In this document: piece by piece, positions 1 to 13,500 of the stretch | Layout of the letters: every line of letters begins with the position of its first letter | Numbering within the stretch: position 1 is the first letter of the stretch | DNA from: Rhytidiadelphus loreus | Lineage: Eukaryota > Streptophyta > Bryopsida > Hypnales > Hylocomiaceae | Reading direction: 5' to 3' | Assembly: GCA_947034895.1 (NCBI GenBank) | Contig: OX344764.1 | Coordinates: 35,900,935-35,964,934 of the forward strand | Length of the DNA: 64,000 nt | Position numbers and translations under genes: made by a program | Notes under the pieces: model-generated | Seen by the model: the letters and a program-made list of their open reading frames with translations, nothing else | What the model was told of the DNA's origin: nothing | The model's database searches: none

Positions 1-65
1 GACTAGGCAGCAAAAAAAATTTACAAAAATATGACTGATATTCTTTATTAGATTGATATCCAATA

Positions 66-907
66 CTCCCTCCGTCCCAAAATGATCTACTTGTTGGCTT
101 TAATTTTTTGTCTCAAAAAGATCTTCATGGTATGACGTGGAAACAAGGGTCTAAATATGAAAGCCTTACAATTCTACTGTACTTACAAAGGTTGGCCAAA
201 ATACCTTACTTTATTTATTTTAAGACTCAAATCTTATCTACCTTCCAATCTGGCCCCATCAACTTCCAATCAGAACCTATAATCTGGAACCCTTCCTCTG
301 AGGGGTCAGAATCCACCTAATCTAGGCATGAAGTTATGAGAAGGCCCCATATATTTAGCCATGCATCACTGACAATGCCCTTGTTGATTTAGATCAGGGT
401 GGATTGACCCCCTCGCTTGGCCTTATCAGAAGTGCAAGTAAAAAAAATGCCCCCTATTTTGGGCCATTCTAGGGTATACTTTTGAGTTTTGACCTCACCT
501 AGCTAATTCGGGGTCTTTGATCGCAAAAATGAATTCAGAATTTGCAAAAAATTCATATGCAAAAAATAAATAATTCCAGGGTTTGCCCGCAGGGTCGAGC
601 AAAGTTGTCAATTCTCCCTGGCCATTAATTTAGACATTTATGCCCTTTTTCATTTAGGCAAGTAAAAAATTCACGATGATGGCTTAATCAATGGCCAGCG
701 GTGCTCCATTTCCAAATCCCAAAAATTCCACTTTTTAGTGAGTGATAATTACATGTCAAAAACTATTCCAAAACTAAAAAAATTAAGATAATAAGAGAGT
801 ACCAAAATTTACTCACGTGTTAAAACAGATTTTAAAAATTATAATTTTTAAGCTTAATAATCGAGAACATTTTGTCTAACAGGAAGATCATTTTGGGAGG
901 GAGGGAG
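66..907. mobile_element. Stowaway-like (Tc1/mariner-type) non-autonomous element
   Basis: The ends carry the classic plant MITE terminus CTCCCTCCGTCCCAAAAT and its inverted counterpart ending in GGGAGGGAGGGAG. TA dinucleotides flank both ends (64-65 and 908-909), as expected for a TA target-site duplication. At about 840 bp it is long for a Stowaway, and I see no transposase remnant. The short ORF at 108-320 lies within the element and is not a host gene. Confidence 0.8.
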
Positions 908-910
908 TAC

Positions 911-3900
911 TATTTATTCTAATTGGAAGACAAAAGGAGATTTTAGTGCATCAAAGAATGCATCATTTGTTACATCCAAAGTAACCACGGGAAAGACCTT
1001 GAAGTCAAATTAGGCTATCAAGACCTTGAAGACCTTTCATTTAATTGATGTACAAAATCTTGATATTTTTCGCTAATGCAAAAATGTAATTTCTAATTTT
1101 TTATTTGCATTTTTTATTTATTTTAAATTTGATGGAGAAATCAAATTATTTTGATTTTTTAAAAGAATCATTGCAAGAAACACTTGGTCCCCTTGGTCTT
1201 GGATAGTTGTTTTTTTGCTTATAACTTTTGCATTGTATGTCCATTTTCTATGAAATTTGACATGAAGGTACATGTGGTAGTTGTAGATGTGGTATTGGTG
1301 AACCTTGACTGTAAATTTCAATGTAATCATTTTTGGTATTTGATTTAAACCAAGAAAATAAAGCTTGAAAAGATCTCTCTTTCTACTTCATCTTGCAATT
1401 TTGAAAAATTTGAAAAATTTAAAGAATTATTGCAATTGCAAGCTCCATATGTTAAAAGTAATTTGGTGGTTTTTTTGGTAAATGACCGTTTCCATAGATT
1501 TGTTACAAATGGACAATTTTTATTTCATTTTTTAATTATTTTTCCTATATTTTACAAATTAAAACATCATATTATCTATTTTCTTAAGATTTGGCACTTC
1601 TCCTATTTAGAAAATTATTCTATGCTTTTCCTTCAGTGGTTACCTTCATCTTAAAAGTGTACACATTGGCCATATACTTAAAAAATAAATTATTTAATTT
1701 AAATTACTCTAGAAAAAAAAAATGAGTTCTATGAAACTCAACAAAATCAATAGGTGTTTCTTGCAATCACCTAAGAATATTGTTATTTAAAATGAAAGAA
1801 ACACTTTTTCTCTCCTTTCTTTACTAGAGTATATTATTAGGACTTTTGGTCCTCTTCACTTGAAATTTAGGCAAAAAATTTCAAAAATTGAAACTTAATT
1901 TCCATTCTTTCAAAATTTGATGAATAGAGGTAGATACAAGATGTAGAAAAAACTAAATTGTTAATAATACTAACAAAAGATGGAATCAAAGCATGTCAAT
2001 CCTAACAAAAAGATTGTTCTAGTAGAGAATCTAAACCAAAGGACCTCTTTTTATAGGAAAATTGAGTTAGAAAATATTTTCTATATAAGTTTTTATTTAA
2101 ATCAGATACTCAAATTGACTAAAAAATGGTGGGTTTACTATGTTTTCTAGCAATTTTTTGGAACATAATAAAGCAATGCCTATTGTATATTTGTAAATAT
2201 ATAAACCCACCTTTTTTCTAGTAGTGAATAAACAAGTTTTTTCATAACTTCTACATCAATAATCCAAATGGAATAAATCAAAGATTTCCTTATAGATAAA
2301 AATATATTTAAAAAATAAAAAATAAAAAATAAAATAAAAATTTCCTTTTTTAGAGATTGTTTTTGCTATTCTTGATTATCTATTCTACTTTGGATGGCAT
2401 AATTGGGTGAAAGCAAAAAACACCTAATTATGATTATGTTGTATTTTAGGAGTAGTATTGTGAATAAATTGAACTTTTGGAAAAAATATTTAAAAATAAA
2501 ATAAAATGTGAATAATTAGAAGAACACTACAAATAACATATTTCCAATAATGTACCAATACATTCTAATTATCTAGTACCAAAACGTTCAAGTAAGTTTT
2601 CCAATGCAAACATGCAATCAATACAATGACAAATTCAATTTGGAAATTAACATAAAATCCTAAAGGATTCACATATATGCTGTACAAATCATTTTTGAAA
2701 GAAAAAAACTTGAATGGAAAAATACAAAGTATTGTGTAATTTAGATTGTTACACTTGGACTCCTCATTTAAGCTTTTAATTTCAGATATTATTTTATTGT
2801 TTTTTTCAAAATTTTGAAAGAAAATACTTATCATTTCTTCAATAGATTGAGAATATTATCTCGATTTAAAAATCATAATAGAAATTATAGAATAGACACT
2901 AGTCATAATAAAATGTTACACTAACCACACAACAATTGAATCTCTACGGACATTTATTGTAATTATAAATTTTGGATGGAAAAAGACTTTTCAATAAGAA
3001 GTCACTTTGAATTGGTTATTCTTTAAATGTCAAGGTCATTTCAGTTTTAATCTAAAGAAGAAAATAGTGTCGAATCATTCAATTTTTTTATCAATCAATA
3101 CTCATATCTTTAATGAGCATAATTCATCTCAAAAGTATTGCAATGGGCAACGATGCTACAAAAGATTGAGCTTTTGAATTGCATTCTATTCTAAGGTGTT
3201 TGACAAATACAAATATACGACAAATTTAGAAAATGGAATATTATTTTGATGTAGAACTTCAAGTTGAAATATACATTTCGATATTTTTTGTGTAAACAAT
3301 GGTTACTATGAAATTGACATAACTTGCATACTATAAAAATAACATTGTTCAAAGTTATTTATATGTTCCAACAATCAAAAATCAAGATTTAATGGTCAAG
3401 GCATGTTTACTTAGTTTTTAAGGGGTTTTAGGTCAATTATGACATCTAAGGATTATGATGTCCTCGAAACCTAGATCACTTTGAATGAGCATATGCCATT
3501 ATTATCTTAGTGTCAAAGTGGACACTTACTTTTATTGCCTATCACCTCTAGTAGGTCACATATTTAGTACAAAGATGACATTAACCTTGAAAAGATATTT
3601 CATGTCTAGGCTTGGTCAAACTTCATTAGATTTCTGCATTAAAACATACATTTCAAAAAATTCATATTCTTAACATGTAGTAATATATGTTTAAATTTTC
3701 TTTTATCATTTTTCATAATTAAAAACATCAAATTATATTTATTATTATTATTATTTTTAAATTTGAATTTCTTAAAGAATCATATTAATTACAAAAATGC
3801 TTAAATAATATGAAAGCTTTACAAAAGATGAAAATAATAATGAAAAGCATCATGGTCTAATTGATGTATTTCTTGAGCTAATGAGCTCACAAAGTCACAC

Positions 3901-4114
3901 CAAAAGAACTTGGGGGTGATGCAAGCAATACTTGTCCTTTTTATTTTGTCCCCTTAGACTAGAACAAGTATTTTTTTGCTCATAACTTTTGTGTCATATG
4001 TTAATTCTATATGAAATTTAAAATGAAGGTTTAGGGTTGGTAGTTGTAGACATTTAGTATTTTTTTCAAATATTTTCAATTGGTTTACAATTTTTGAATA
4101 GCCTTCTATAATTC
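911..4114. other. AT-rich DNA with no recognisable gene
   Basis: This stretch is strongly AT-rich, with poly-A/T runs and only short random ORFs. A decayed MITE-like element probably lies at about 1166-1772: a left end with ATTGCAAGAAACAC mirrors a right end with GTGTTTCTTGCAAT. It resembles the better-preserved elements at 21401-22146 and 36181-36909. Nothing else is recognisable. Confidence 0.5.
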
Positions 4115-4116
4115 TA

Positions 4117-4683
4117 CTACCTCCGTCCCAAAATGATCTTCCTGTTAGACTAAATTTTATGGATTAAGGATAAAAATAACTTTTTAAAAACTCAATTTGT
4201 ATAGTATGTAGAGTTTGGTGTTCTCTTTGCATCCTAAAAAGTTTGAGTTTTGAAGCCCTTTTCAAAGTGTAGTTTTAAAATATTGAAAAGTGAATATTTT
4301 GGGGCATTTTTAAAGAACACTAGTGAGCACTTAATTGTTGAATGTGAGGTTGCCATTTTGTGGGCATTTAGCATATGCCTAAGACCATGTATAGACCTTT
4401 GTTTCGGCTTCCAAAGCTTAATCTACTTCAATTGGGAAATACTCAAAGAGATGCAAAAAATAAAAACTATAAGTGCGGATTGAAGCTTTCAATCATTTTA
4501 TTTGTCTTTTGCTTGATGTTTGCATGGATGGAGCAAAAACAACCACTTAGAGTTGTTTTGCTAGTCTCAAATAATAATCATAAGCCGAATTTGACTAATT
4601 TCAACATCACAAAGTGCAATAGGAAGATCATTTTGGGACAAAAAAAGAAGGCCAACAGGAAGATCATTATGGGACGGAGGGAG
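4117..4683. mobile_element. Stowaway-like non-autonomous element
   Basis: Its termini match the 66-907 element (left CTACCTCCGTCCCAAAATG, right ending GGGACGGAGGGAG) and TA flanks both ends (4115-4116, 4684-4685). Two near-identical copies of the right terminal motif AACAGGAAGATCATT lie 40 bp apart at the right end, an internal duplication of the terminus. The ORFs at 4250-4689 are internal to the element. Confidence 0.8.
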
Positions 4684-4685
4684 TA

Positions 4686-7600
4686 TTAAATATCTACCTT
4701 TGCCATTTTGTGACAAGGTGTTTCTTACAATGACCCTTCGATAGAACAAACTCAAAAGTGGTGCATTTTGAGCTTTCAAGCTATAACCTTCAAAGTGTCA
4801 CAAAAATTACAATTTTAACAATTTTGAAAAAAATTACAATGGAATAAATAGTAGATTATTGGAACAACATTTTCCTAGTTGAATTTAAAAAATATTTAAA
4901 ATCAAGAATTATGTGAAAATTCAACTTTTGACTTTCAAAATGCCTATGGGGCTTGCAATGTCTTTTAAGGGTTAACATTTGAGAAGGCATGCATTACAAA
5001 AAGGCACAAGGAAGCCCTTCAAATTTGGAATAGCATTCATGTCGTAATTCAAAAAAGAAAAAAGAAAAAGTAGTCCTTGTTGGTTAAGTTTTGCCCATCA
5101 AAGACTGTGATTATTAAAGTAAATCAAAATTAATATTAATATACATATTTAAAAAAATTAATACAATTTAGGAGGTGACATCACTACAGGTTCAATTTCA
5201 CAGATCTCTTGAGGCTCCATTTTTCTTGTAATGATCAAAACATTGATGAAGACTATGGTTGGTAATACCGATAGTTTAGGAGTAATATTGCAAATAAAAG
5301 TGGAAGAATAACATTGATTTCACAAATGATGATTACAATAAAAGTGCCTCGTGAAGGTTAGGGTGATCTGCCCCCCTCGTTCATCCCTACAAGTCATTCT
5401 AAGGGTACATATAAAAAACAACTATTTTGTGCTTAATAAATTAATCTTCTACACCTCTCCAAGATAATTTAGGGCCTCTCATTGCAAACAATAATTCAAA
5501 ATTTGTAAATTTTACTATGTGTGACAAATAATTTTTTTTGGTGATTTTCCTAAGGGATGAGCACACAAGCGAGGGTTCAATTCATTCTCGGCCTTCTTGG
5601 AGTTATTACACAAATAATTAAAAATAGAAATATGAAGACTTCGATGAGATAAAGTAGGAGGCTCTAAAAGTGAGTGGGCATTTAGAACCGTCCATATAAA
5701 CTTGTCTATTATGAACTTGAAGTGGTCTTTAAATGGACCTTCTATAGTCATTGAATGGATCAATAAAAAAAATATTATTTATTGCAAGAGCAAATCATTC
5801 TCTTTATTTTCCCCATTTCTTTCTAGAAGTTGCAAGTAAACGATTTATAGAAGACCTAAGGTCAGATATAGGGACCTATGACTCATCTTGTTTACAAATT
5901 CATAAGTAATTCAAAAATGCTTCAAAAAATACAAAACGACTTGTGAATTGTGATACAATCAAAATCTATTTCTCTTTGTCTGAAAAATGAGCTAAAAATA
6001 ATCCCATCTAAGAAACCACATGAAAAAGACGAACTAACCCTTAGATGCTTGCTTTAAGAGCTTCCTACTTTACGACAAAGTTGCTTTTCTATAGGTCCAA
6101 GCCTACAATCCAAAAACTTTTCAAATTCATTTGTTTTGAATAGAAAAAAAAGTATCAAATGCTTACCTTTAATACCATCATTATGAAAAAGTCACGACAA
6201 AATATCATTGATGGCAAATATCCAATATGGCAAATATCCAATATGCTACTAATGTTGGTACAAGGCTAGATACATTGATTACGTTCGATTCTAGGATGGA
6301 TTTTGAAGATGATACTATTGTAATGACATAAATGCATTCATTGAACTTGACAATTTTAAAGATGCTGATTCAACTACTATGGTAGAGCCGTCCATTTTCA
6401 GTCAGCACCCCATGGACAATCACTAGGGTGGCTCAAATGCAGTAGAAGGTGAGGGTAATTTACATTATTTTTTGGAGGATGATCATAATAAGATAGGCAA
6501 CTGGGTAGCTTGAAATTATGGTTGTAACAAAGCAGGAATGCCAGGTGTAGTATGAATGTGAGTACGGTATATGGGAAATGGAGGCATGTACTACTAGGAA
6601 TGTAATTACATGTGTAGTGCTTTAGGAACTTCAAGTACTGTATTTATCAATTAATGGTTATCAATATGGACACGTGCATGGTGATGGAAATAAAAAAATG
6701 ACTGAGTAGTTTTTGGAGCTTCCTCAACTTAATGAGATGTGGTTTCCACTTATTTTTGATAGATACAAACATGTCTTTAGATCTTCCTCTTGAACATAAC
6801 CTCTATCGTCATTACTATAGTGTCAAAGTGTGCCTTGTAACTCTGTAAACTATGTTTGTGTAAGCTCTTGCATCCTCATGTTCTATGTTACATGCAAGAG
6901 TATACTACTCTTGGCTTCTTGTGGGAGGTAACATTGTCACTAGAAGAAGTAAGCAACTCTACTAGCTTTGTTAGTAGAAGTGAGAATCTGTCATTTTCTA
7001 CACTTGTTTCATAGTTGTGCATGCAAAATTAAAAGGTTCAATCATACTAAATTCCTTTTTCATTCATGGTGTGGCATCAAAGTTGTCATAGTATGTAGCA
7101 TGGCATTAGGATTAAGAAGGCTCTCAGAAGATGAAGATGTCCAATTTTATAAAGAGGATTTACAGAGTGCAAGCGATGAGTCCAATAGTATCTATACATA
7201 GGAGTGTCGAAGCACAAAGGAGGTGGACTATGATGACTTCGAAATCTTGAACCTGCATTGACAGACACCTAACGCAATAGACAAGGTTCGAGCAAGAAGA
7301 GGCCGCAATGGCCGAGGTACAACAATGACGGCCAAACTTCAGGTAAAGCGCAACTAACCTTAAAAATCTCCTTCAACCACTGCATAGAAAGAGAATTTCA
7401 CATTTAGGCACATCATATAGTTGGTAAAGGAATTTGAAAGAAAGGCATGTGTAATGAACATGAAAAACTAAATTTCACACTCACCTTGCTAAAAGATGAA
7501 GCATGTTGTATGTAGCAAAGCTCCAAAAGTGTGTAAATCTGTCAAAGTAACAAACAACTTCAGATAGTAAAGTCCACAAAATAAAAATTTAGTTTCTAAT

Positions 7601-8339
7601 TGCCTAGAAAAGGACAACATTTGAAAATAGCCTTGTGAAATGAAACAAAACATAATTCATGAACATAATTGTGAACCTTAGGTTGAAGAGTGGGCATTGA
7701 AATTGTCCATCATATATGTGTACAAGAGAAGAAGAATCCAATGTTGCCAAAGTGTAATTTTATAGATCTCAATTGCCTTAAAACCAATGTCATTTGTCTC
7801 AAAACATGTCTTTACAAGAAAGAATTCTAGCTTCATTTTAAAGTTTTATTTTGAAATGAAATTAAAGTACCTACTAACATTCATACTTTCAATATGGAAT
7901 CACATTTGACATGTCACAAACTCCTCTTTATTCTACATACTTACCAAACTCCATGGTGAATTCTATTCTTCCGACTGCAAGTACAACAACAGCAGCATGA
8001 TGTTAGCCAACATAGAAGCAAAGCATCAAACTATGAATAATACCTAGAGGCTCCAAAGTAGCCAATAACTAAGGATACTAAAGGTGAGGACAAGTGCATC
8101 AATGGTACAAGGAGTTCTAGCAGTGAAGGAAGCTAATGTGTCTATGTACCTTATGTGTGTAGGTGGATCGTAGGAGCAAGCCGTAAATGCTGTCAAAGCC
8201 AGTGCGACTGGGATCCAGTTCTCTAGTGGCTTGCCGATAATGCCAAAAGAAGCAAGAACGATATTCTCTACCGGCCCAACCTAACAGCAACAACAAAGGT
8301 GCTCGTAATGAAGTCTATAAGCAAAGTCCTTGTAAACAC
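4686..8339. other. AT-rich intergenic DNA, no supported gene
   Basis: Only short unsupported ORFs (the longest about 80 codons) occur here and none has a recognisable domain. From about 7200 to 8339 the composition is less AT-rich. This part could be the 5' portion of the pogo-like element whose transposase starts at 8340, but I found no terminal repeat to prove it. Confidence 0.4.
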
Positions 8340-8574
8340 ATGAAAAGAAGAACTAGAATTTGGACAGACGAGCAATTGCAGGGGGCTTTAGAGGAGGTCG
8401 AATCTGGCTGTAGTATGAGGGAAACATCTCAGAAGTATAGCATACCTTATTCAATGCTTTGAGACTAATGCTATGGACTACGCACATCTCAAAAGTGTGG
8501 GCCATCCTTTGTTCTAACACTTGAAAAGGAACAAAAATTAGTAGATTATGTATTAGCAATGTGCGAGCTTGGAT

Positions 8575-9839
8575 CACTAGAAGAAAATGAAGGGTTTTGC
8601 AACTACAAAGAGCAACTAGTTTTTAGTTGCACCGGACATTTGCAACTGGTGAGAATTTGGAGGGCCCCAGTTGCTATAGAGTATAGACAACTTTTCTAGT
8701 TGCACCATAGTTGCAAGGCAAAATGTTTTAGTCCCGCATTTTGTATCTTATGTGGAACTTCATCGATGCGCTTTATGACGTGGTTGCCTACGTGGTATTC
8801 ACTGTTGTTTGAGGTCGGTAACTAAGTTGCAACTTGTTTGTGACTTCATTGCAACTTTGATGCGATTGGTCTGTTACTTCATTTTAACTACTTTGCAACT
8901 GCTTTAGGTATATATTTGATTATTGAACAATGATTATGGGACAATGATTATGGGACAATGTTTATGAGACAATAATTATGGGACAATGTAAGCAGTTTGC
9001 AACTCATTTACAACATGTTTGCCACTTCGTACCAACTGGTTTGCAACTAGGTTATGACTTTTCTATGACTACTATGATTACTTTATAGGATATGTACAAC
9101 ATTTTTGTAATTTTTTTGTGACTCATGAATCATGAGTACAACTTATTTGCAACTACTATGCATCTTGATGATACATTTGTGCAACTCGTAATTGACTGCA
9201 TATAAGTGTTTTACAACTCATTTGCAATTGATGGTCAACTAGTATACTCATAATACAATATACAACATATTATACACAATACACCATATATAATACAACA
9301 CATACAATATACCATACAATATACACCATATATCATACAATACTTGAGTACTATACTGGACAAATATGTTAGATAGCTGTAAAGGCCACTTATTGTGATT
9401 TTAGGGTGTTAAGAAGACGAGTTATTTATACAAGTGGGGTGGCAGTAGGTATGACAAATGATATGGAATATATAAAATGTACGAATTATATTAAAGTAAA
9501 CTTGTCATCTTGTAGTTGTTTTGTAGTTGTAAACTAATTGTATTTTGGTTATTCTATAGTTGTTTTCTAGTTGTAGATTCCTAGTAATGCAAAGTTGTCC
9601 ACATTGACACTTCTAATGAATATAGGATGTAAAATACCTACTCTGTTACGATTCTATTTTCCTACATTTTTTTCTACGACCACTCTTCAACTACAACAAC
9701 TACTCTGCAACTACAACAATATACACATCAAAGTTGGTGCAATTATAGAAAATTGCAATTGCAAGATAGTTATATAGGACACTTAGTTGCATTTGAGTTA
9801 CATATGGCCGGTTGCAGCGGACACGTTTTTCTTCTAGTG
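8575..9839. mobile_element. Non-autonomous CACTA element inside the pogo-like gene
   Basis: The element begins CACTAGAAGAAAA and ends TTTTTCTTCTAGTG, with a 3-bp target-site duplication GAT (8572-8574 and 9840-9842). Subterminal regions are full of GCAACT/AGTTGC motifs in both orientations, typical of CACTA transposase-binding arrays. Removing the element plus one GAT restores the host reading frame through the CENP-B helix-turn-helix. No transposase is encoded in its 1,265 bp. The ORF at 9595-9777 is internal and not meaningful. Confidence 0.9.
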
Positions 9840-10221
9840 GATATGGCTTGATTCCCATAGCACTCAAACTCAAGGTTTACAAGATGACAAACAATAGGTG
9901 GACACCTTTTTGAAATGGCATCCCTAGCAAAAGTTCGATGAAGTGGTGACAAAAACGACACCTTGAGTTGACTATAAGAGTGATGTAGGCATTGGAAGCA
10001 GCATGTGCTCTAGGCCTCAACAATGAAAATGAAAAAACACTATATGACAACTTGGACTACTTGTAATCAACGCAGTCATACCCTTTTTACAGAATATGGA
10101 ATTGTGACGAGACAGGAATCCAGGCAAGTCGAAATAGAGGCGCCCGCATTCTTGCACGTAGAAGGGGCCCGTTCTGTTCAATCAGTAGTTCGTGACAAGC
10201 GGGAATAGATGTTAGTGTTGA

Positions 10222-10353
10222 CACTAGTAGAAAATGAGGCCCAATCTGTTGTTTTGGTCGTGTTAATCATCAACAAATTTTCGTTGATCAACAAAAATTT
10301 GTTGATGATCAACGCGACCAAAACAACAGATTGGGCCTCATTTTCTACTAGTG
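10222..10353. mobile_element. 132-bp CACTA-type foldback MITE
   Basis: This is a near-perfect palindrome beginning CACTAGTAGAAAATGAGG and ending in its inverse, flanked by a 3-bp duplication TGA (10219-10221, 10354-10356). The terminus resembles the 8575-9839 element (CACTAGNAGAAAA), so both were probably moved by the same CACTA transposase. Excision in silico joins the transposase codons for VLI to CMNVAG. It contributes about 44 codons to an apparent ORF at 10209-10595, which is therefore chimeric. Confidence 0.9.
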
Positions 10354-10565
10354 TGATCTGCATGAATGTAGCTGGTGTAGCCATCCCTTTTTTCTATATT
10401 TTCCGTGGCAAACGTGTAGGCAAAAATTATGTCCAACACTGCGAACTAGCTGCAACTATGGCTATGCAAGAGCAAGCATGGATGACTGCTGCTCTACTTG
10501 TAGAATGGATCAACCATTTCATCACAAATGTGCAAAATTTGGGAGGTATTTCACCTAACAGACGT

Positions 10566-13500
10566 TGTCCTGTTGTACATTTGTACATAGTATAAAAATA
10601 TATTATAATACGTTTTATGAGTAGCTTCATGTTGACGCTATTTCATTAAGAAGCTTCAAAGTGACGTTGTTCCGTTGAGATGCATGACATTTATTTAAAA
10701 GGACGGGTTTGCCTTAAAGCTTCATTGAATTCCATTAGTAGTATTTGTTTTTTCACTTTAGATTTAGAATGTCGAATTAGAGGGTTTTTTCTAAGTCCCA
10801 AGATGAAGAGCCTCAACCGGAAGCTGAATTTGAGCTTTCATTTTCACAACTGCTAGATCAACTTCTTTTGGTGCAGGATCTTGCATTGCCATATGGGCAT
10901 CCTCGAGATAAAGCTGAACCTTCTTGACCGCTGAAGCAACCTTGTGGAGAGCAGCGGTGGTACAAGAACCTTCAGTTGGACGCTCGAGCTTTGATGATCT
11001 TGTTACAAGTTGGGTGTGTTGAACCCGGTAGCCGTGAAGTGACATTTGAAGGATGCTTTGAAGGTTTAAACATCGATCAATATTACTATATGGTCAAGCC
11101 TATAAAGGAGAGTCGTGACCACCTACGTTGATGAAAGGGTCCAGTTAATCCTTTAACCAAAGCGAATCGTGTAGACTATGTTGCTGCCATCGTCAAACGC
11201 ATCCTCGACATATTGCAAATGGAGTGAAGCTTCGATTGGAATTCTAGTTTTTTTACCTCTAATAGACACCTATTGGATGTTAGCGCTTGTTATATTTTAA
11301 GTATTTTATAGTAATTTCAAAGTGTAATTATAGTTGTTGAAAGAGAAGTTAGTAATATTAAAGTAGCCTTAGGAAAATTGGAGTTGAAAGAGTGTGAATG
11401 GGGGTGTAGTTGGAATCTTAGGTGGGGTTTTGGTAGGGACATAGGTTGATGTGCCCCACCCCTCCCCATTGATGAAGAGGGAAAGTAGGAAAAGATGTTT
11501 AGTTTTGGTGTGTGAAGGTTAGGAAGTGTGCGTATAAAGAGAGAGAGAAACCCGAATTAAAGAGAAAAATATCTCATTGTGTACTGAAGTTTTTGAAATG
11601 AAATTTGATGAGATTTTTTCTTGTGCAATTATCTTTTTGAATTGTGTTTGCAAGCTTGATTTGGATTCTTATTGAGAGAGTTATGATAGTTTGAAGTTTT
11701 GAAGTTTGTGGCGATCTGGCTAAGAGGAGCCGAGACTTTAGAGGCCTATAACTAATGGACAGTAGTTTAGATTTGAATGAAATTTGATGAAGTTGCAAAT
11801 CATGAGGTTAGCTTTTCAAAAAGCTATTATATTTGAGGTTTAAATTTGTTTTGAGGAAGATATGGTACTTTGAGTGTGCAAAGGTCTATTAAAACTAAAG
11901 AGGGAAGGTTGAAACTTTAATCGGTCATAAATCCTGGACAGTAGCTTAGAAAAAAATGAAACTTAGAGAAGTGTTACATTATTTTATTAGCTTTCTAAAA
12001 AGCTATTGCACTTGGAATTTGAAGTGGTGAGGCATCTGTAGCAGTAATTTGAGTATTAAATATAGTTTGGAAAGTTTCAAGATTCTCTTCAAGTGTTTTT
12101 GAACACTTCAAGAATTGAGAAATGAAGCTTGAAGACAAGAAGACTTGAAGGTCCATCACTTGGAACGTTTGTGTATTGTGGCTTGTGGTCCGTTGCCATT
12201 TTTCTAGTTATTCCTAGCCGGCTTTGGAGGCTTGTTGTTTTTCAATTCCATTTTGTAAACCAAGTTGCGGGCTATGTGGATTTCCAAGTGTAGATCCATT
12301 TTTTGTTTGTAGTGATGAAGTGGAATTGATCACCTACATGCATTACAAAAATCCTTGTCCTAAATGACTGCGCGAAGTGACTACAAAATGATTGGATGTC
12401 TGGAACAACTAAAGAATGACTGCAAATTCTATGATTGCACCAAGGCTACGTTGTCTAAGTGTTTAAGTCATTTTTCAGTCATTTTGAACGACTTGTGGAT
12501 GAAGTAGTGATGAAGTGTGACATTCACTGCAACTATTCATTCAAGATAACATTGACAATATTAGAAGGGAGTGAGGGGCATCCAATATGGATGTTGAAGT
12601 CATTAACAGTGACTGCAGACAACTATTGCATGACTTTAAAATAATTTTAATGTTTTTTTAAGCCAAACAAAGATTTTTGTAGGAAAAACTGATAGGACAG
12701 TTTGCTAACATAGACTTTAGTCATTTATGTGTGACTACAATGTGACTCCAAAATGACTTAAATATTTTTTTAAGTCAAATCAAGATTTTTTGTAGAAAAA
12801 ATGGATAGGATTATTTGTTGACGTGGACTTTAGTCATTTTTGTATGACTACAATGCCACTATCTATGACTATAGTGTGACTCCAAAATGAGTTCAGTGTC
12901 CCTTTTAAAGCCAAATCGATATTTTTTGTAAAAAACTGGATAGGGCAATTTATTGAGATGGACTATGATGACCCTAGGGGTAACTACGATGTGATTACGT
13001 ATCACTACTACATGACTCCAAAATGACTTAAGTATTCCAAAAAAGTGTTAAATGCTAATATCCTTCTTAAGCTAATAAGTTATCTTCTTGGGTACATAAC
13101 TCCTATAGTATATGGCCCTAATTACAATCACTTATAAACAAATGCACTTTAGTCCAATCTAAAGGGATGTAATTTACTTACATGTAGAAAATTCTTGTAT
13201 CTTTTTTAATAAGAAATTCAAAAATGTAATTACATATATGTAGTTAATATTCTTTGAGGACTATTAAAGTATTTAAAAACTAATTATATGAGTTTTTCTA
13301 ATACATATATCATAGAACAAGGTATTCAAGATTTTAGATTTTTTTTTTTTAATTTAATATTAACTAGATGGGATTTCTTGTAGTCTAGTTTTAAAAGTTA
13401 TTCATAGGTGTTTTAATTCTTCATATACATTGTGATTTTTTTTTAATATGTACACTTTCCAAATTATTTTATATTTAATTATTTATAATTTGGTCTTTTT

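Noticed and set aside
6968..7201. 77-codon ORF with an acidic end as a small gene
   Set aside because: No homology or splice context that I can recognise, and an antisense ORF of similar size overlaps.
10209..10595. 128-codon ORF as an independent gene
   Set aside because: It is a chimera: the first third is the CACTA-type foldback and the rest is the interrupted pogo-like transposase.
11300..12340. LTR of a copia or gypsy element
   Set aside because: A promoter-like motif (TATAAAGAGAGAG) is present, but I could find no second LTR, primer-binding site or polyprotein motif.
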